Shown one piece after another: positions 17,176-27,292 of a stretch of DNA of 64,000 nucleotides (positions are counted from its first letter, which is position 1; the number at the start of each line of letters is the position of its first letter). Location: assembly GCA_023212695.1 (NCBI GenBank), contig JALCCG010000012.1:1-64000 (forward strand). Direction: 5' to 3'. Origin of the DNA: Sporisorium sorghi. Its lineage: Eukaryota > Basidiomycota > Ustilaginomycetes > Ustilaginales > Ustilaginaceae. The translations under genes and the position numbers were made by a program. The notes beneath the pieces were generated by a model that was not told the DNA's origin, did no database searches, and saw only the letters and a list, made by a program, of their open reading frames with translations.

Positions 17176-19197
17176 TCAGATTTCAGAATGCAAAACGGCT
17201 TGAAGCACGCGGGTCTGACCTTGAACGGCCTCTCCTTCATACTCCACAACCTCCTGAATGAGTTCCTGTCCATCCGGTACGATGATCGGCGTGATGACAG
17301 GCAAGCCGGCTTGTTCAATACGATGGATATCGAATTCAAGCAGCAATTGTCCCTTGGTTATGGCATCCCCCGTCTCTACATGGGCGATGAATCCCTCCCC
17401 TTTTAAGGAGACGGTGTTGATTCCCACATGGATCAGGATCTGGACCCCGTTAGTATCGGTCAAAATAATCGCATGTTTGCTCTTCTTGATCAGATGAGCG
17501 ACCTGACCGTCAAACGGTGCGTAGACTTTCCCTTCCGACGGAATGATGGCAATACCTTGCCCCATTTGTTTTTCAGCGAACGCAGGGTCCGGAACTTCAG
17601 CCAAAGGTACGACTTTACCGTTCATCGGCGCAGCGATATCCACCATTAGCTTCTTGGAAGCATCGGCTGAAGTACTTGCCTCAGAAACAGGGGGTACGGA
17701 AGAACGGGTTGGGGCTGCAGTCGCACTGCCCGTCCGTTCATTTTCAACGTTATCTTGGGGAATTTCCTTCCCTTGGTTTCTGATTGGCCTCGACATCTGG
17801 TAACGTCCGAACAACAAGGTTCCCGTGAACGGAACAACCAGTACAATCGCCATCCCCAGGAAGAACACGCCCCACTGGTTAGGGAATATGGACAGGAAGC
17901 CCGGAATACCGCCGACTCCGATCGAAGAAGCCAGAACGTTGTTGACTGCCAGCAGCACGCCGGCAATTCCGGATCCGACCATACCGAATATAAAAGGATA
18001 TTTATGACGAATGTTTACCCCGAAGATAGCTGGCTCGGTTACGCCCAGAAAGGCGGAGATCGATGACGTAACAGCAAGCCCTTTGGCCTTCTGTTCCTTC
18101 AGAATGAACATCATGGCAAGCGCGGCCGCACCCTGTGCAATGTTGGACAAGGCCAGCATCGGCCACAAGAACGTTCCTCCGTTACTGCCGATAAGCTGGA
18201 AATCTACCGCAAGGAACGTATGATGCATTCCCGTGATAACCAGCAGCGCATACAATCCGCCGTATATCAGGCCGCCAAGAGCGGCAAACGAATCGAAAAT
18301 GCTAACCAGTCCTGAAGTGAGGACGTTGCCAATGGCAAAGGTGATAGGTCCCACCAGGATAAATGCGAGGAAGCCGGTGACCAGCAAGGCAACGGGCGCC
18401 ACAATAAGCAGCTTGATGGAATCATGAACACGCTTGTCCAGAAACTTCTCGATCTTGGCTAATATATAAGCGGAGACCAGAACAGGCAGCACCTGACCCT
18501 GATATCCGATCTTCTCAACGTCAAAACCGAATAAATTCCATACCGGAACCGTGCCCTCCAGTTTGGCGTCCGCATACTGATAGGCACTCAGAAGATCCGG
18601 ATTAACCAGAATCAATCCCAATACGATCCCAAGCAGCGGGTTGCCCCCAAACTGCCGTACCGCCGACCAGCCGATCAGGACGGGAAGAAAAGTAAATGCC
18701 GTACTTGCGATAAGATTGATAATAGATGCCACATCCGCCCATTCGGGATGCACCTGAATCAGGGATTGTCCTTCGTAGAAGATACCTGGACCCGTAAGCA
18801 GATTATTAATGCCGAGCAGCAAACCTGCCATGACAATCGCCGGCAAAATCGGAATGAAAATATCCGCTAGCGTCTTAATGGCCCGCTGAATCGGATTTTG
18901 TTTCTTGCTGGCAAGGGTCTTCACATCATCCTTGGATGCTCTTGTTCCACCGGTTATATCCATCATTTCATTGTAGACCTGGTCCACCAGACCTGGTCCG
19001 ATAACAACTTGAAATTGACCCTGAGAGGAGAACTGCCCCTTCACCAGATCGTTCTCATCCAGAGCTTTGGTATCAACCTTACTGTCGTCCGCAAGGGCAA
19101 ATCGTAATCGTGTAACGCAATGCGTGGCGGCTTCAATATTGTCTTTTCCACCGATTGCTTCGACAATTCGCTCCACATTTTTGCGATCAATGGCCAT
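17176..19197 (-). CDS. treP: PTS trehalose-specific EIIBCA protein
   Basis: A 673-residue fused phosphotransferase protein that imports trehalose as trehalose 6-phosphate. Domains in order: EIIB (about 1-85, with the phosphocysteine in AATHCVTRLRF), EIIC (about 110-460, around ten membrane segments), an Ala/Ser/Pro/Thr linker (about 480-515), then a complete EIIA-Glc-type domain (about 520-670) with the phospho-His in IHVGINTV. B. subtilis TreP lacks the EIIA domain, so this version does not need an external EIIA. ATG follows CAGGAGCG. Second gene of the operon. Confidence 0.92.
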   Translation of the reverse strand: MAIDRKNVERIVEAIGGKDNIEAATHCVTRLRFALADDSKVDTKALDENDLVKGQFSSQGQFQVVIGPGLVDQVYNEMMDITGGTRASKDDVKTLASKKQNPIQRAIKTLADIFIPILPAIVMAGLLLGINNLLTGPGIFYEGQSLIQVHPEWADVASIINLIASTAFTFLPVLIGWSAVRQFGGNPLLGIVLGLILVNPDLLSAYQYADAKLEGTVPVWNLFGFDVEKIGYQGQVLPVLVSAYILAKIEKFLDKRVHDSIKLLIVAPVALLVTGFLAFILVGPITFAIGNVLTSGLVSIFDSFAALGGLIYGGLYALLVITGMHHTFLAVDFQLIGSNGGTFLWPMLALSNIAQGAAALAMMFILKEQKAKGLAVTSSISAFLGVTEPAIFGVNIRHKYPFIFGMVGSGIAGVLLAVNNVLASSIGVGGIPGFLSIFPNQWGVFFLGMAIVLVVPFTGTLLFGRYQMSRPIRNQGKEIPQDNVENERTGSATAAPTRSSVPPVSEASTSADASKKLMVDIAAPMNGKVVPLAEVPDPAFAEKQMGQGIAIIPSEGKVYAPFDGQVAHLIKKSKHAIILTDTNGVQILIHVGINTVSLKGEGFIAHVETGDAITKGQLLLEFDIHRIEQAGLPVITPIIVPDGQELIQEVVEYEGEAVQGQTRVLQAVLHSEI

Positions 19198-19223
19198 AGC
19201 TGTACGCTCCTGACTATATTAAT

Positions 19224-20936
19224 TTAGTTGGTTTCAATAAGCCACATATAAGAGGCATATGGTTGAAGTTTCACGACCTTGGCAAGCTCCGGTTGTTCCG
19301 TCGTATTGCGGATAAGCAGCTGCGCGGAAGCCATGTCCGGTTTCCCCCACATATTCGGTGGCAGTTCGTACGAAACGCTGCGGCTGCTAAAGTTGGAAAT
19401 TACTATGAGCGTCTGCTCTTGCGTTCTTCTGGCATAGGCATAGACCTCGGGATGTCCTTGATCCAGCCGAACGTATTCCCCGTCGGTTAGAACAGGAAGG
19501 TTCTTGCGCAGCTCAATGAGCTGGCGATAATGGTGATATATCGAATGCGGATCCTCCACTTGAGCTTGTGCATTGATCAGGGGATACCGCTCATCGATCT
19601 TGATCCATGGCGTGCCTGTCGTAAAACCGGCCTGATGACCGTCATTCCACGGTATAGGCAGTCTGGAATTATCCCGGGACCGTACGGTCACGATATGGGC
19701 AGCTTCTTCCGGCGTTTTGCCCTGCTGCTGAAGAATCTCGTACATATTCAATGATTCGATATCCCGAAATTCAGACATATCATTCCATTTGGGATCCGGC
19801 ATCCCGATTTCTTCCCCTTGATAAACATAAGGAGTGCCTTGAAGCCCATGAAGCGTAGTAGCAAGCATCTTCGCACTTTCTGTCCGGTATTCCTCATCAT
19901 CCGTGAACCTTGTAAGCGCGCGCGGCTGATCATGGTTGTTCCAGAACAGAGCGTTCCAGCCTCCGCCTTGCTGCATGCCGGTTTGCCAATCGGATAGCAC
20001 CTTTTTCAGCTCCTCAAAATCATAAGGCTTGAGCTCCCATTTTTGCCCGTTCGGATAATCCACCTTCAGATGGTGGAAGTTGAAGGTCATCGAGAATTCG
20101 TTCTCCTTCGGATTCGAATAACGGATGCAATGTTCAAGGGTTGTAGAGGACATTTCCCCGACCGTAACCAGATTATACGGTTTGAACACTTTTTCATTCA
20201 GTTCCTTGATATACTCATGCACCCGCGGTCCGTCGGTATAAAATTTGCGGCCGTCTCCGGGAGACACGGAGCCGTCATCATCCGGGAAATCTGGGTCTTT
20301 CGATATCAGATTAATGACATCCATCCGAAATCCGCTTACGCCCTTGTCCGCCCAGAACCTGAGAATATCAACGACTTCCTCTCTGACCTTCTCGTTCTCC
20401 CAGTTCAGATCCGCCTGTGTCTTGTCAAAAAGAGTCAGGTAATATTGCCCTGTGCCTTCGTCATACTGCCAGGCAGGTCCCCCAAACTTGGACTTCCAGT
20501 TATTGGGCGGACCTCCATCGGTTCCGGGATCTCGCCAGATGTAATAATCGCGATAGCGATTATCCCTGGATGTTCTTGCCTCTTTAAACCATGGATGCTC
20601 GGTGGATGAGTGATTCACAACGATATCGATCATCAAGTGCATATTTCTCTTTTTCAATTCTGCTACAAGTTCGTCGAAATCTTCCATGGTACCGAAAGCG
20701 GGATCAACACTGCAATATTCTGCAACATCGTAACCGTTATCATTTTGCGGAGAAACGTAGACCGGCTGGAGCCACACGATATTGATACCAAGCCCCTTTA
20801 TATAATCAAGCTTCTCCATAAGTCCGCGGATATCGCCTGTACCACGGCCAGTTGTATCATTAAAGCTCTTCGGATATACCTGATAAACGGTGGAAGTTCT
20901 CCACCAATCCTGGAGCGGGTTCCCTATGGTATGCAT
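19224..20936 (-). CDS. treA: alpha,alpha-phosphotrehalase (GH13)
   Basis: A 570-residue GH13 enzyme that hydrolyses trehalose 6-phosphate to glucose and glucose 6-phosphate in the cytoplasm. Conserved GH13 regions are present: DIVVNHSS, the nucleophile in GFRMDVINLISK, the acid/base Glu in VTVGEMSST, and FWNNHDQPRA. Length is normal. It is the first gene of the operon, with AGGAGG upstream and the double TreR operator just beyond. In B. subtilis treP comes first, so the order is inverted here. Confidence 0.93.
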   Translation of the reverse strand: MHTIGNPLQDWWRTSTVYQVYPKSFNDTTGRGTGDIRGLMEKLDYIKGLGINIVWLQPVYVSPQNDNGYDVAEYCSVDPAFGTMEDFDELVAELKKRNMHLMIDIVVNHSSTEHPWFKEARTSRDNRYRDYYIWRDPGTDGGPPNNWKSKFGGPAWQYDEGTGQYYLTLFDKTQADLNWENEKVREEVVDILRFWADKGVSGFRMDVINLISKDPDFPDDDGSVSPGDGRKFYTDGPRVHEYIKELNEKVFKPYNLVTVGEMSSTTLEHCIRYSNPKENEFSMTFNFHHLKVDYPNGQKWELKPYDFEELKKVLSDWQTGMQQGGGWNALFWNNHDQPRALTRFTDDEEYRTESAKMLATTLHGLQGTPYVYQGEEIGMPDPKWNDMSEFRDIESLNMYEILQQQGKTPEEAAHIVTVRSRDNSRLPIPWNDGHQAGFTTGTPWIKIDERYPLINAQAQVEDPHSIYHHYRQLIELRKNLPVLTDGEYVRLDQGHPEVYAYARRTQEQTLIVISNFSSRSVSYELPPNMWGKPDMASAQLLIRNTTEQPELAKVVKLQPYASYMWLIETN

Positions 20937-20960
20937 AAAACGGCGTCCTCCTCATCATCT

Positions 20961-21014
20961 TGTATATACAGGTTGTCTATGAAGAAATAATAACATGTAT
21001 ATACAGGTTGTCAA
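20961..21014 (-). promoter_or_regulatory. trehalose operon promoter with two TreR operators
   Basis: On the minus strand TTGACA (21009-21014) and TATTAT (20987-20992) are separated by 16 bp. One palindromic TGTATATACA (20996-21005) fills the spacer and a second (20961-20970) lies 35 bp downstream, in the leader. Both are preceded by the same GACAACC. TGTATATACA is the core of the known TreR operator, so repression by blocking RNA polymerase, perhaps with looping or cooperative binding, is expected. Confidence 0.85.
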
Positions 21015-21083
21015 CCATCTATCAATTAAATACCCATTTTTGCAACAATTAGACGACCACTCACAAAAATAAACAAGACAAAC

Positions 21084-21122
21084 AAAGCCCCAGGCTCTGT
21101 TGAATCAACAGGACCCGGGGCT
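21084..21122 (-). terminator. terminator of the bacillopeptidase F-like gene
   Basis: A long hairpin pairs AGCCCC..CTGTTGA with TCAACAG..GGGGCT, with small mismatches. On the minus strand it is followed by TTTGTTTG. It lies about 60 bp after the protease stop codon. Confidence 0.85.
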
Positions 21123-21180
21123 GTTCGATTATCCATTCTACCTTTCACATATCACGATACCATCAGCGATTTGGTTACAT

Positions 21181-24100
21181 TTACTGAATGATGATGGTGT
21201 GAACAGCACTGTTCACGCCTCCTTCATTATCCGTAACGGTCAAACGTACCGTATACGTTCCTGCATTGTTGAATTTATGCTTGACTTTGGCCTTCGAAGC
21301 GGTTGATCCATCCCCGAAATCCCAAACATAACTCACAATTTCGCCGTCTTCATCCACGGAGGAGCGAGCATCGAATTCAACATTTTTCTTCTTCTTTGCA
21401 TTAGACGGAGCCTGAATCACGGCCACGGGGTCCTGATTAGTCGGCGGTTCAGGATTCTCTCCTTGGCCGGAAGATACATACAGCCTTCCGCCAGCTTCAG
21501 TCTCGGATGTATTGCCAGCCGCATCCCGCACCCGGATCACTATGATTCCACCATCCAGCACCAGGCTGGACGGTGTTGTGTAGGTTCCCGAGTAGTGACC
21601 GGATTCCGTCTCGGTCAATGGAATTTCGCCTCGTCCCTGCGCACTCAGATCCAAAGGAAGCTCAATTCGGAAAGAGGCTTGAAGATTCGGAACACTGTCG
21701 AAGGAGACCGTTACAGTCTCTCCCGCTGTAATTCGAACATCCTCTGCTGGTGAGATATTGCTTATTTCCGGCAATGCGGTATCTACGTAGACGGTACGAG
21801 TTACCGTCGACTCATTGCCTGCAAGGTCTTTGGCTTTTACGGCTATCGTGTTCTCGCCTTCGTTGACCAGTACGCGATGCGTAAAACTTCCGTCCTCACC
21901 GAGCTGTACCTGCTGTTCGTTCACGGTCAGCGTGTCAATGAATTCGTCAAGGGCGCTGCCGGTAACATGGACCACCTCCGTATTGGTGTGGCTGCCTTCC
22001 TCAGGAGTCACAATCGTTAATTCCGGGGCAGTCTGATCCAGCGTTACAACTACCGGCAGCGAGCGATCTGTAGCCTTTCCGTTGACTACAGCCTCGGCAG
22101 TGAGCGAGTTGGTTCCCGGTGTCAGCTCCACATTCAGCGTAAACTGCCCATTCTCAACAACGGTGGTCCCTGCCGCTTCCTCGCCGTTGTAGATCCGGAT
22201 CTCTGCACCCGATGCCGGAGAAGTGCCTGTTAGGGTCACCGTTTGTTCATTCGTGTACGCATGATTGACAGGTGACGTAATGATGGGTGCATTAACTGGA
22301 TAACGCACCACTGCGCGGATCATGTAATTGCCCTCTTCTGCGGGAGCCTGACTCCAGGCACCACTTACACGCTGCCAGCTTCTTAAGGCATTTTCGCCCG
22401 ATTCATCGGTTGCAAGCCCAGGGGCATTGTTTCCTGCCTCCGTCTGAACGTACACGATGTAGAAATCGCCTTGCACAACAACGGGCTCTGGGAATTCAAC
22501 TGTGGTCCATTGATCGTTGCGCAGTGCGGTTCCGTCAAAAGGACCTGCCAGCAAACGACCCGGCGCTCCATTCTCGCCCGAAACGTCATACACTGCATAT
22601 TGGAACGCGGTGCCGCCTGGTTGCGGCCATTCGGTGTTCCAGAAGCGGAGCGATGCGCCCGTAAGCTGCGCGGCCTCGTGTTCCGGCGTCATCCGTACCG
22701 CCCAGGCATTGCCCGCTGCTACGAAGGCTCTGGCATTTTCAGGTATGCCATCGTCATACGCAATTTCGCCAGGGAATCCGATAAACGGTTTAAGGGTCAC
22801 ATTGGCCTCAGCTGTTCCGTTGCCAGGAACCGTAATTTCAACCGTTTCACCATAATAATCCGCAGCCAGAATCGATAACGTATAGGTGCCTTCCAGGACA
22901 TCCAGGGTGAACCTGCCGTCTTCCCCTGTGCGCACATCACCGACCCGTGGATCTTCCAGAACTGCTATGCTAGCCCCACTGACCGGTTCTCCTGTACGTT
23001 CGTCGGTTACAACACCTTCAATCTGTCCATGCGGGATGGCTTCCAGATTGAAATTGGCTTTTGCCGATCCGCCATCAGTAATCGTAACGACTTCGGTTCT
23101 CGGATAGTATCCGTAGGCCTCGGCCTTCAGCGTGTAATCACCTGCAACATGAGAGAAACTGTATTTGCCAGTTGCCGGATCAGTCTTCACCGAACGCCCG
23201 GTCTCAAGCACCGTAACCGTTGCGCTTGCAGGCAGGCTTTGCGGTGTCACCTCTCCGGTTCCCGGTTTCCCAGCTTCCGGCTGCGGCTGCTTGCTTTGAT
23301 TGAATTCATACTTGTCGGTTCTGCTAATTTTGTACCAAGGATTATCATAGGCCGGCTTCGGCTTGTCACTATGCAGTACTTCCACAGTATCCTTGGTGAC
23401 CGCTCCAGGAGCAACGCCAAGAATCCGGAAGTCGTCGATGTACCAGCCCGTTTTCACCACACTGTTATCCGAGGTCAGCCTGAATCGGAATTGGACCTCG
23501 TTTCCTTTCCATGCATCAAGATCATAAAATACCGGTGTCCATTGCTTGCCGTTGGTATTGTGAGAGAACTTCCCGAGCTCGGACCATGTGTTTCCTCCAT
23601 CGGAAGAGGCCTCAACATAACCGTAATCGTATCCTCCCTCAATTTCATACCAATGATTAAAGGTCAATGTTGCTTCGGTAACCTGGGTCAAATCCACAAC
23701 CGGGGATACCAGGAAATAATTCGAACCACTTTCATAGGTATTGTCCAGATCGGTCGCCCACGCATTGGGTACAGAGAATGCATGGCCAGGTCCCGAAACC
23801 GGAACACCGCGTTCCCACTCATCTTTGACGCCGGAATGCGTCCAACCGTTGTCGCTGCTGCCATCAAAATGATCGGTATAGATGTCCTCCGGCACCACGA
23901 TGTCAATGGACACCTCGCTCGACTTCTCGCTTTCATTGCCGCTGTAATCGACAGCCGCCACGGTATAATAATAAGTAGAACCGGTGACAGTTGTTGTATC
24001 CGTGTACGTTGTTGCCGCCGTATTTCCAATCGCTTCATAGCCTGTGCCCGAAGCGGTGGATCGATATACGGTGTAAGACTTCAGATCCTCAGCATCCGGA

Positions 24101-26649
24101 CCGGTCCAGTTTAAGGTTGCATTGCCCAATATATCGGCTGAAACGGCCAGCCCGCTTGGCGCTCCCGGAGCAATGTCATCCGGTGCCTGAATTTCAAAAT
24201 CGTCGATGTACCACCCTGCCTTCTGAACCGAAGCATCACTCGTCAGATTGAACTGGACGAACACCTGCTGTCCGGCGTAGGCCCGTAAATCCACATATTG
24301 TGTTACCCAGCCTCCACTGGTCCCCGTAAAGCTCAGTACCTCCTGAAAAGCAAAATCATTCTCCTCGGCGGCAATGTATACTTTGCCCCAATCAATATTT
24401 CGCTCCAGGTCATACCAATGCTTGAAGGTTAACAGGCCACCCTCCGGACTGTCTGTCAGGTCGATTGGAGGTGCAAGCAAATAGGCGTTGCTGTTCGCAC
24501 CGTACGTGCCCTCGAGGTTAGTCGCGATCAGCTTGTCCCCGGAATATGCACCTCCTGGACCGCTTGTTGGTGATCCCCAAGCCCAGGCGCTTCCTGTCCC
24601 GCCTGCGGTAAAGCCCAAATTATTCTCTTCAAAATCCTGGATATATCCAGGCTGCACACCGTCCGAGACCTCAACTTTATAGACGCTGCTCTCAAATCCG
24701 TTATTGCCGTAATCATTGACCCGAATATAGTATTCCAGCCCTTGCGATTCGATCAGAAAAGCGGGAATGACCGCCGTGTACGTTCCATCCTTGCTATCCC
24801 CGGCTATGCGATTCATCGGCAGATAGACGTACTGGCTTGTGCCCGCTGTTCTTGCAAAGGCCTCTACAGCGGTGACGCCCACATTATCGGTTACGCGCGC
24901 AGTAAGCGGAACGTCAATCCCCGTAAAAGCCGAGCTCACTTGTGTATGCTCAAGCACCGGCTCTTCCAGATCATCGCCTGCGGTTACAACCCTGCCCGAT
25001 ACGGTGCCGATGCCTTCTACCACCGAACCTACAGCATCCAATGCATTAATGATTCCGTGACCATACCCATTGTTGGGTGAAGTCGGATACTGACTGTCCG
25101 TTCGAGGCGTGGCCGTCTCCATGATAATCTGCTCCAGCTGATCGACGTTTAGAGAGTGATTAGCCTGAAGCAGCAGAGCTGCCAGCGCGGTTGTATGCGG
25201 CCCTGCCATTGAGGTGCCGTCCCATCCTCCTTCATAAGCCCCACCTGGCACAGAGGATCGGATATTTACCCCCGGTGCTGAAACCTCCGGTTTGATCTCA
25301 TCATAGGGCGAAGGACCACGTAAGGAAAAAGAGGCTAGGTTGCCGTTAATATCGGTTGCCCCGGTGGCGAAACTCTCCGGATAGTTGGCAGGGTTGGCAA
25401 CGGAACCCGGTCCGCCCGGGTTCGTCGGCCGCACATTGCCTGCGGAGAACTCGGGGAAGATCTGTGCATCACGCCAGGCCTGGACCATGGGCCGGAACCA
25501 TTCGTCCAATCCGGCGCCTCCGCCCCATGAATTGTTAACCACATCAGGGGCCAGCTCTGGATGCAGATTGCCTTCCGCATCCACGGGTGCAATAAGCCAT
25601 TGTCCGCCGTCAAGGATGATGGCATCTGTCGTTCCCGGATTGAATATCCGTACGGCTATCCAGGTTGCTCCCGGAGCAACACCAATCTGGTTGCTCCCAT
25701 CCTCCTCAGAGCCGACCATGGTGCCCATCGTATGGGTACCGTGACCATCTCCATCGGCAGGAAGGGACGAACCGCTGTGCGGATCATACCAGCTCAGCTC
25801 AGGATCAACGATATTACCCGAAGCGTCATAACCTCTCCATTTTCGATTCAGGGCAGGATGGGTGTAGTCCACGCCGCTATCCAGATTGGCTACCACGATT
25901 CCCGTCCCGTCAATGCCCCTCTCCCAAACTTCCGGGGCATTGACGTAGTCAATGTTCCATTCCACATTTTCCGTTTGCGGTTGAGGAGCGTTTGTGGCTT
26001 CATCACGGGCTCCCTTGGGAACCGCAGGCTGAAAGACCGATACGCCTGACTCCTGTACGGATGTCTTCGGAGTACTCGATTCCTTTTCCGTGCTTGCGTC
26101 CTTCGTGTTGACCTCAGCCTTCTGAAGGAACCGCTCTTCATTTGGCAAAATTTTATCCACTTCGGGCAGGAGCGCAATCTCCTCCATAACTTCCTGGGTA
26201 CTGGTCACTGCCAGCGCATTAACAATAAAATAGCTTTTATATTCTTTGACCTTGCCGAGATCAAGTGCCTTATCCAGATAACGTTCCAGTGTGTATTGGG
26301 TTCGCGATGCCGTCTCCCGCAATGAACTTACAACGGAAGTCCTGACGGAGAGCTTGGTTGCCGAGGGGGTCTGCTTCTCCAGCGTTGCCTTCTCCATAGC
26401 CTGCTTAGAGACCGAAGCGGTGTCCACTTGTTCCTTCATCTTTACCAGATAGGTGACATAATCGTCTTTCTCAAACTGCTTGCTCAGCTTGTTGCTGACC
26501 TTGTCCGTTGCAATCTGGGCCAAGCTGGATTTCATGTCAATCTTCTGAGAGGAGGTGTTGTCTGCTGAAACCGGATGAATGAATGATGCTGCCAGGAGAA
26601 GCGACAGACCCATGGAGAGAGGCTTGCGTAACCGATTTAACTTTATCAA
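21181..26649 (-). CDS. bpr: secreted bacillopeptidase F-like subtilase (S8), multidomain
   Basis: An 1822-residue secreted serine protease. Domains in order: signal peptide (cut near residue 29); I9-type propeptide (about 60-175); S8 domain with Asp257 (NLDSGVDYTHP), His303 (DGHGTHT), Asn405 (FSAGN) and Ser480 (GTSMAGP); a MAM-like jelly-roll module; Fn3; a second copy of the MAM-like module; two carboxypeptidase-regulatory-like beta domains; a further beta module; Ig-like repeats; and a C-terminal PKD domain. Order and sequence up to about residue 1380 follow B. subtilis Bpr, but the second MAM-like/Fn3 unit and the Ig and PKD modules are extra. TTG start follows AAAGGAG. It probably digests external protein and may bind cell wall or polymers through the added modules. 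Monocistronic. Confidence 0.93.
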   Translation of the reverse strand: MIKLNRLRKPLSMGLSLLLAASFIHPVSADNTSSQKIDMKSSLAQIATDKVSNKLSKQFEKDDYVTYLVKMKEQVDTASVSKQAMEKATLEKQTPSATKLSVRTSVVSSLRETASRTQYTLERYLDKALDLGKVKEYKSYFIVNALAVTSTQEVMEEIALLPEVDKILPNEERFLQKAEVNTKDASTEKESSTPKTSVQESGVSVFQPAVPKGARDEATNAPQPQTENVEWNIDYVNAPEVWERGIDGTGIVVANLDSGVDYTHPALNRKWRGYDASGNIVDPELSWYDPHSGSSLPADGDGHGTHTMGTMVGSEEDGSNQIGVAPGATWIAVRIFNPGTTDAIILDGGQWLIAPVDAEGNLHPELAPDVVNNSWGGGAGLDEWFRPMVQAWRDAQIFPEFSAGNVRPTNPGGPGSVANPANYPESFATGATDINGNLASFSLRGPSPYDEIKPEVSAPGVNIRSSVPGGAYEGGWDGTSMAGPHTTALAALLLQANHSLNVDQLEQIIMETATPRTDSQYPTSPNNGYGHGIINALDAVGSVVEGIGTVSGRVVTAGDDLEEPVLEHTQVSSAFTGIDVPLTARVTDNVGVTAVEAFARTAGTSQYVYLPMNRIAGDSKDGTYTAVIPAFLIESQGLEYYIRVNDYGNNGFESSVYKVEVSDGVQPGYIQDFEENNLGFTAGGTGSAWAWGSPTSGPGGAYSGDKLIATNLEGTYGANSNAYLLAPPIDLTDSPEGGLLTFKHWYDLERNIDWGKVYIAAEENDFAFQEVLSFTGTSGGWVTQYVDLRAYAGQQVFVQFNLTSDASVQKAGWYIDDFEIQAPDDIAPGAPSGLAVSADILGNATLNWTGPDAEDLKSYTVYRSTASGTGYEAIGNTAATTYTDTTTVTGSTYYYTVAAVDYSGNESEKSSEVSIDIVVPEDIYTDHFDGSSDNGWTHSGVKDEWERGVPVSGPGHAFSVPNAWATDLDNTYESGSNYFLVSPVVDLTQVTEATLTFNHWYEIEGGYDYGYVEASSDGGNTWSELGKFSHNTNGKQWTPVFYDLDAWKGNEVQFRFRLTSDNSVVKTGWYIDDFRILGVAPGAVTKDTVEVLHSDKPKPAYDNPWYKISRTDKYEFNQSKQPQPEAGKPGTGEVTPQSLPASATVTVLETGRSVKTDPATGKYSFSHVAGDYTLKAEAYGYYPRTEVVTITDGGSAKANFNLEAIPHGQIEGVVTDERTGEPVSGASIAVLEDPRVGDVRTGEDGRFTLDVLEGTYTLSILAADYYGETVEITVPGNGTAEANVTLKPFIGFPGEIAYDDGIPENARAFVAAGNAWAVRMTPEHEAAQLTGASLRFWNTEWPQPGGTAFQYAVYDVSGENGAPGRLLAGPFDGTALRNDQWTTVEFPEPVVVQGDFYIVYVQTEAGNNAPGLATDESGENALRSWQRVSGAWSQAPAEEGNYMIRAVVRYPVNAPIITSPVNHAYTNEQTVTLTGTSPASGAEIRIYNGEEAAGTTVVENGQFTLNVELTPGTNSLTAEAVVNGKATDRSLPVVVTLDQTAPELTIVTPEEGSHTNTEVVHVTGSALDEFIDTLTVNEQQVQLGEDGSFTHRVLVNEGENTIAVKAKDLAGNESTVTRTVYVDTALPEISNISPAEDVRITAGETVTVSFDSVPNLQASFRIELPLDLSAQGRGEIPLTETESGHYSGTYTTPSSLVLDGGIIVIRVRDAAGNTSETEAGGRLYVSSGQGENPEPPTNQDPVAVIQAPSNAKKKKNVEFDARSSVDEDGEIVSYVWDFGDGSTASKAKVKHKFNNAGTYTVRLTVTDNEGGVNSAVHTIIIQ

Positions 26650-27169
26650 ACTTTTCCACTCCTTTTACCCGGTTTTTAATCTGTGAATGGTTGGACCCAT
26701 TCCGATTCATGAAACAGTGAATCGCCTTAGCCTGAGCGAACCCGCATGTCAGTGAAATTTACATGAAGCCTCACCTCCTTTTCAGAACAAGTTCATCATC
26801 GATTTGATTATCATTGCGTTATGGATAGCAGCATTGCGGAAAATAAGGATTGAGGGAAGAAGGATGTTCCGGTAAGACACTGAAGTTTGCAGAACATTTG
26901 CTATGGAGGGTAATCGATTGCGCTAGTAGAAACGCATAGGCCAACGAGTCTGTAACTCCTGGCAATCCGGGGTGTCATTCGTGATATGCAAAGCTATTAA
27001 TATTACATATAATATAAAAATAGTATTTATTTGTTTTTTAAGAAGTAGTATAAAGTCATCATATATGAAGTTCAAGCATTTATCTTCTAAATAATAGAAA
27101 ATAAGCCTTTTTAAGTCTCTCCTATCTATCCAATGACTCTCTACATGTCAGCTTCAATGCGCAATTACG

Positions 27170-27188
27170 CAAGTCATTCTATGACTTG
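27170..27188. repeat. 8-bp perfect inverted repeat
   Basis: CAAGTCAT (27170-27177) and ATGACTTG (27181-27188) surround TCT. Variants of the same AAGTCAT word recur nearby (27131, 27212), which suggests a small cluster of sites or a structured RNA rather than chance. Confidence 0.45.
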
Positions 27189-27265
27189 GCTCATGGCCTG
27201 CGTTAAGTCATTATCCGTAGAGCAAAGTAAGAGATATGTTCCTAGCGAGACGAGCACGCTAAATA

Positions 27266-27292
27266 GACTCTTACAGCCTGGCTGTAAGAGTC
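27266..27292. terminator. 13-bp perfect hairpin, terminator-like
   Basis: GACTCTTACAGCC and GGCTGTAAGAGTC form a perfect palindrome around a single T. On the plus strand ATTATTTT follows; on the minus strand only TATTTA. It lies about 100 bp past the SLH stop codon and probably ends that transcript, though its T-run is better for plus-strand transcription. Confidence 0.5.

Noticed and set aside
23029..24114. Long plus-strand open frame of 361 codons inside the protease gene
   Set aside because: It is antisense to the conserved, domain-rich Bpr-like sequence, has no ribosome site, and its product has no recognisable features.
26880..26990. Possible riboswitch above the protease gene
   Set aside because: GC-rich words such as CAATCCGGGG looked promising, but no conserved core of c-di-GMP, c-di-AMP, preQ1 or T-box leaders is present.
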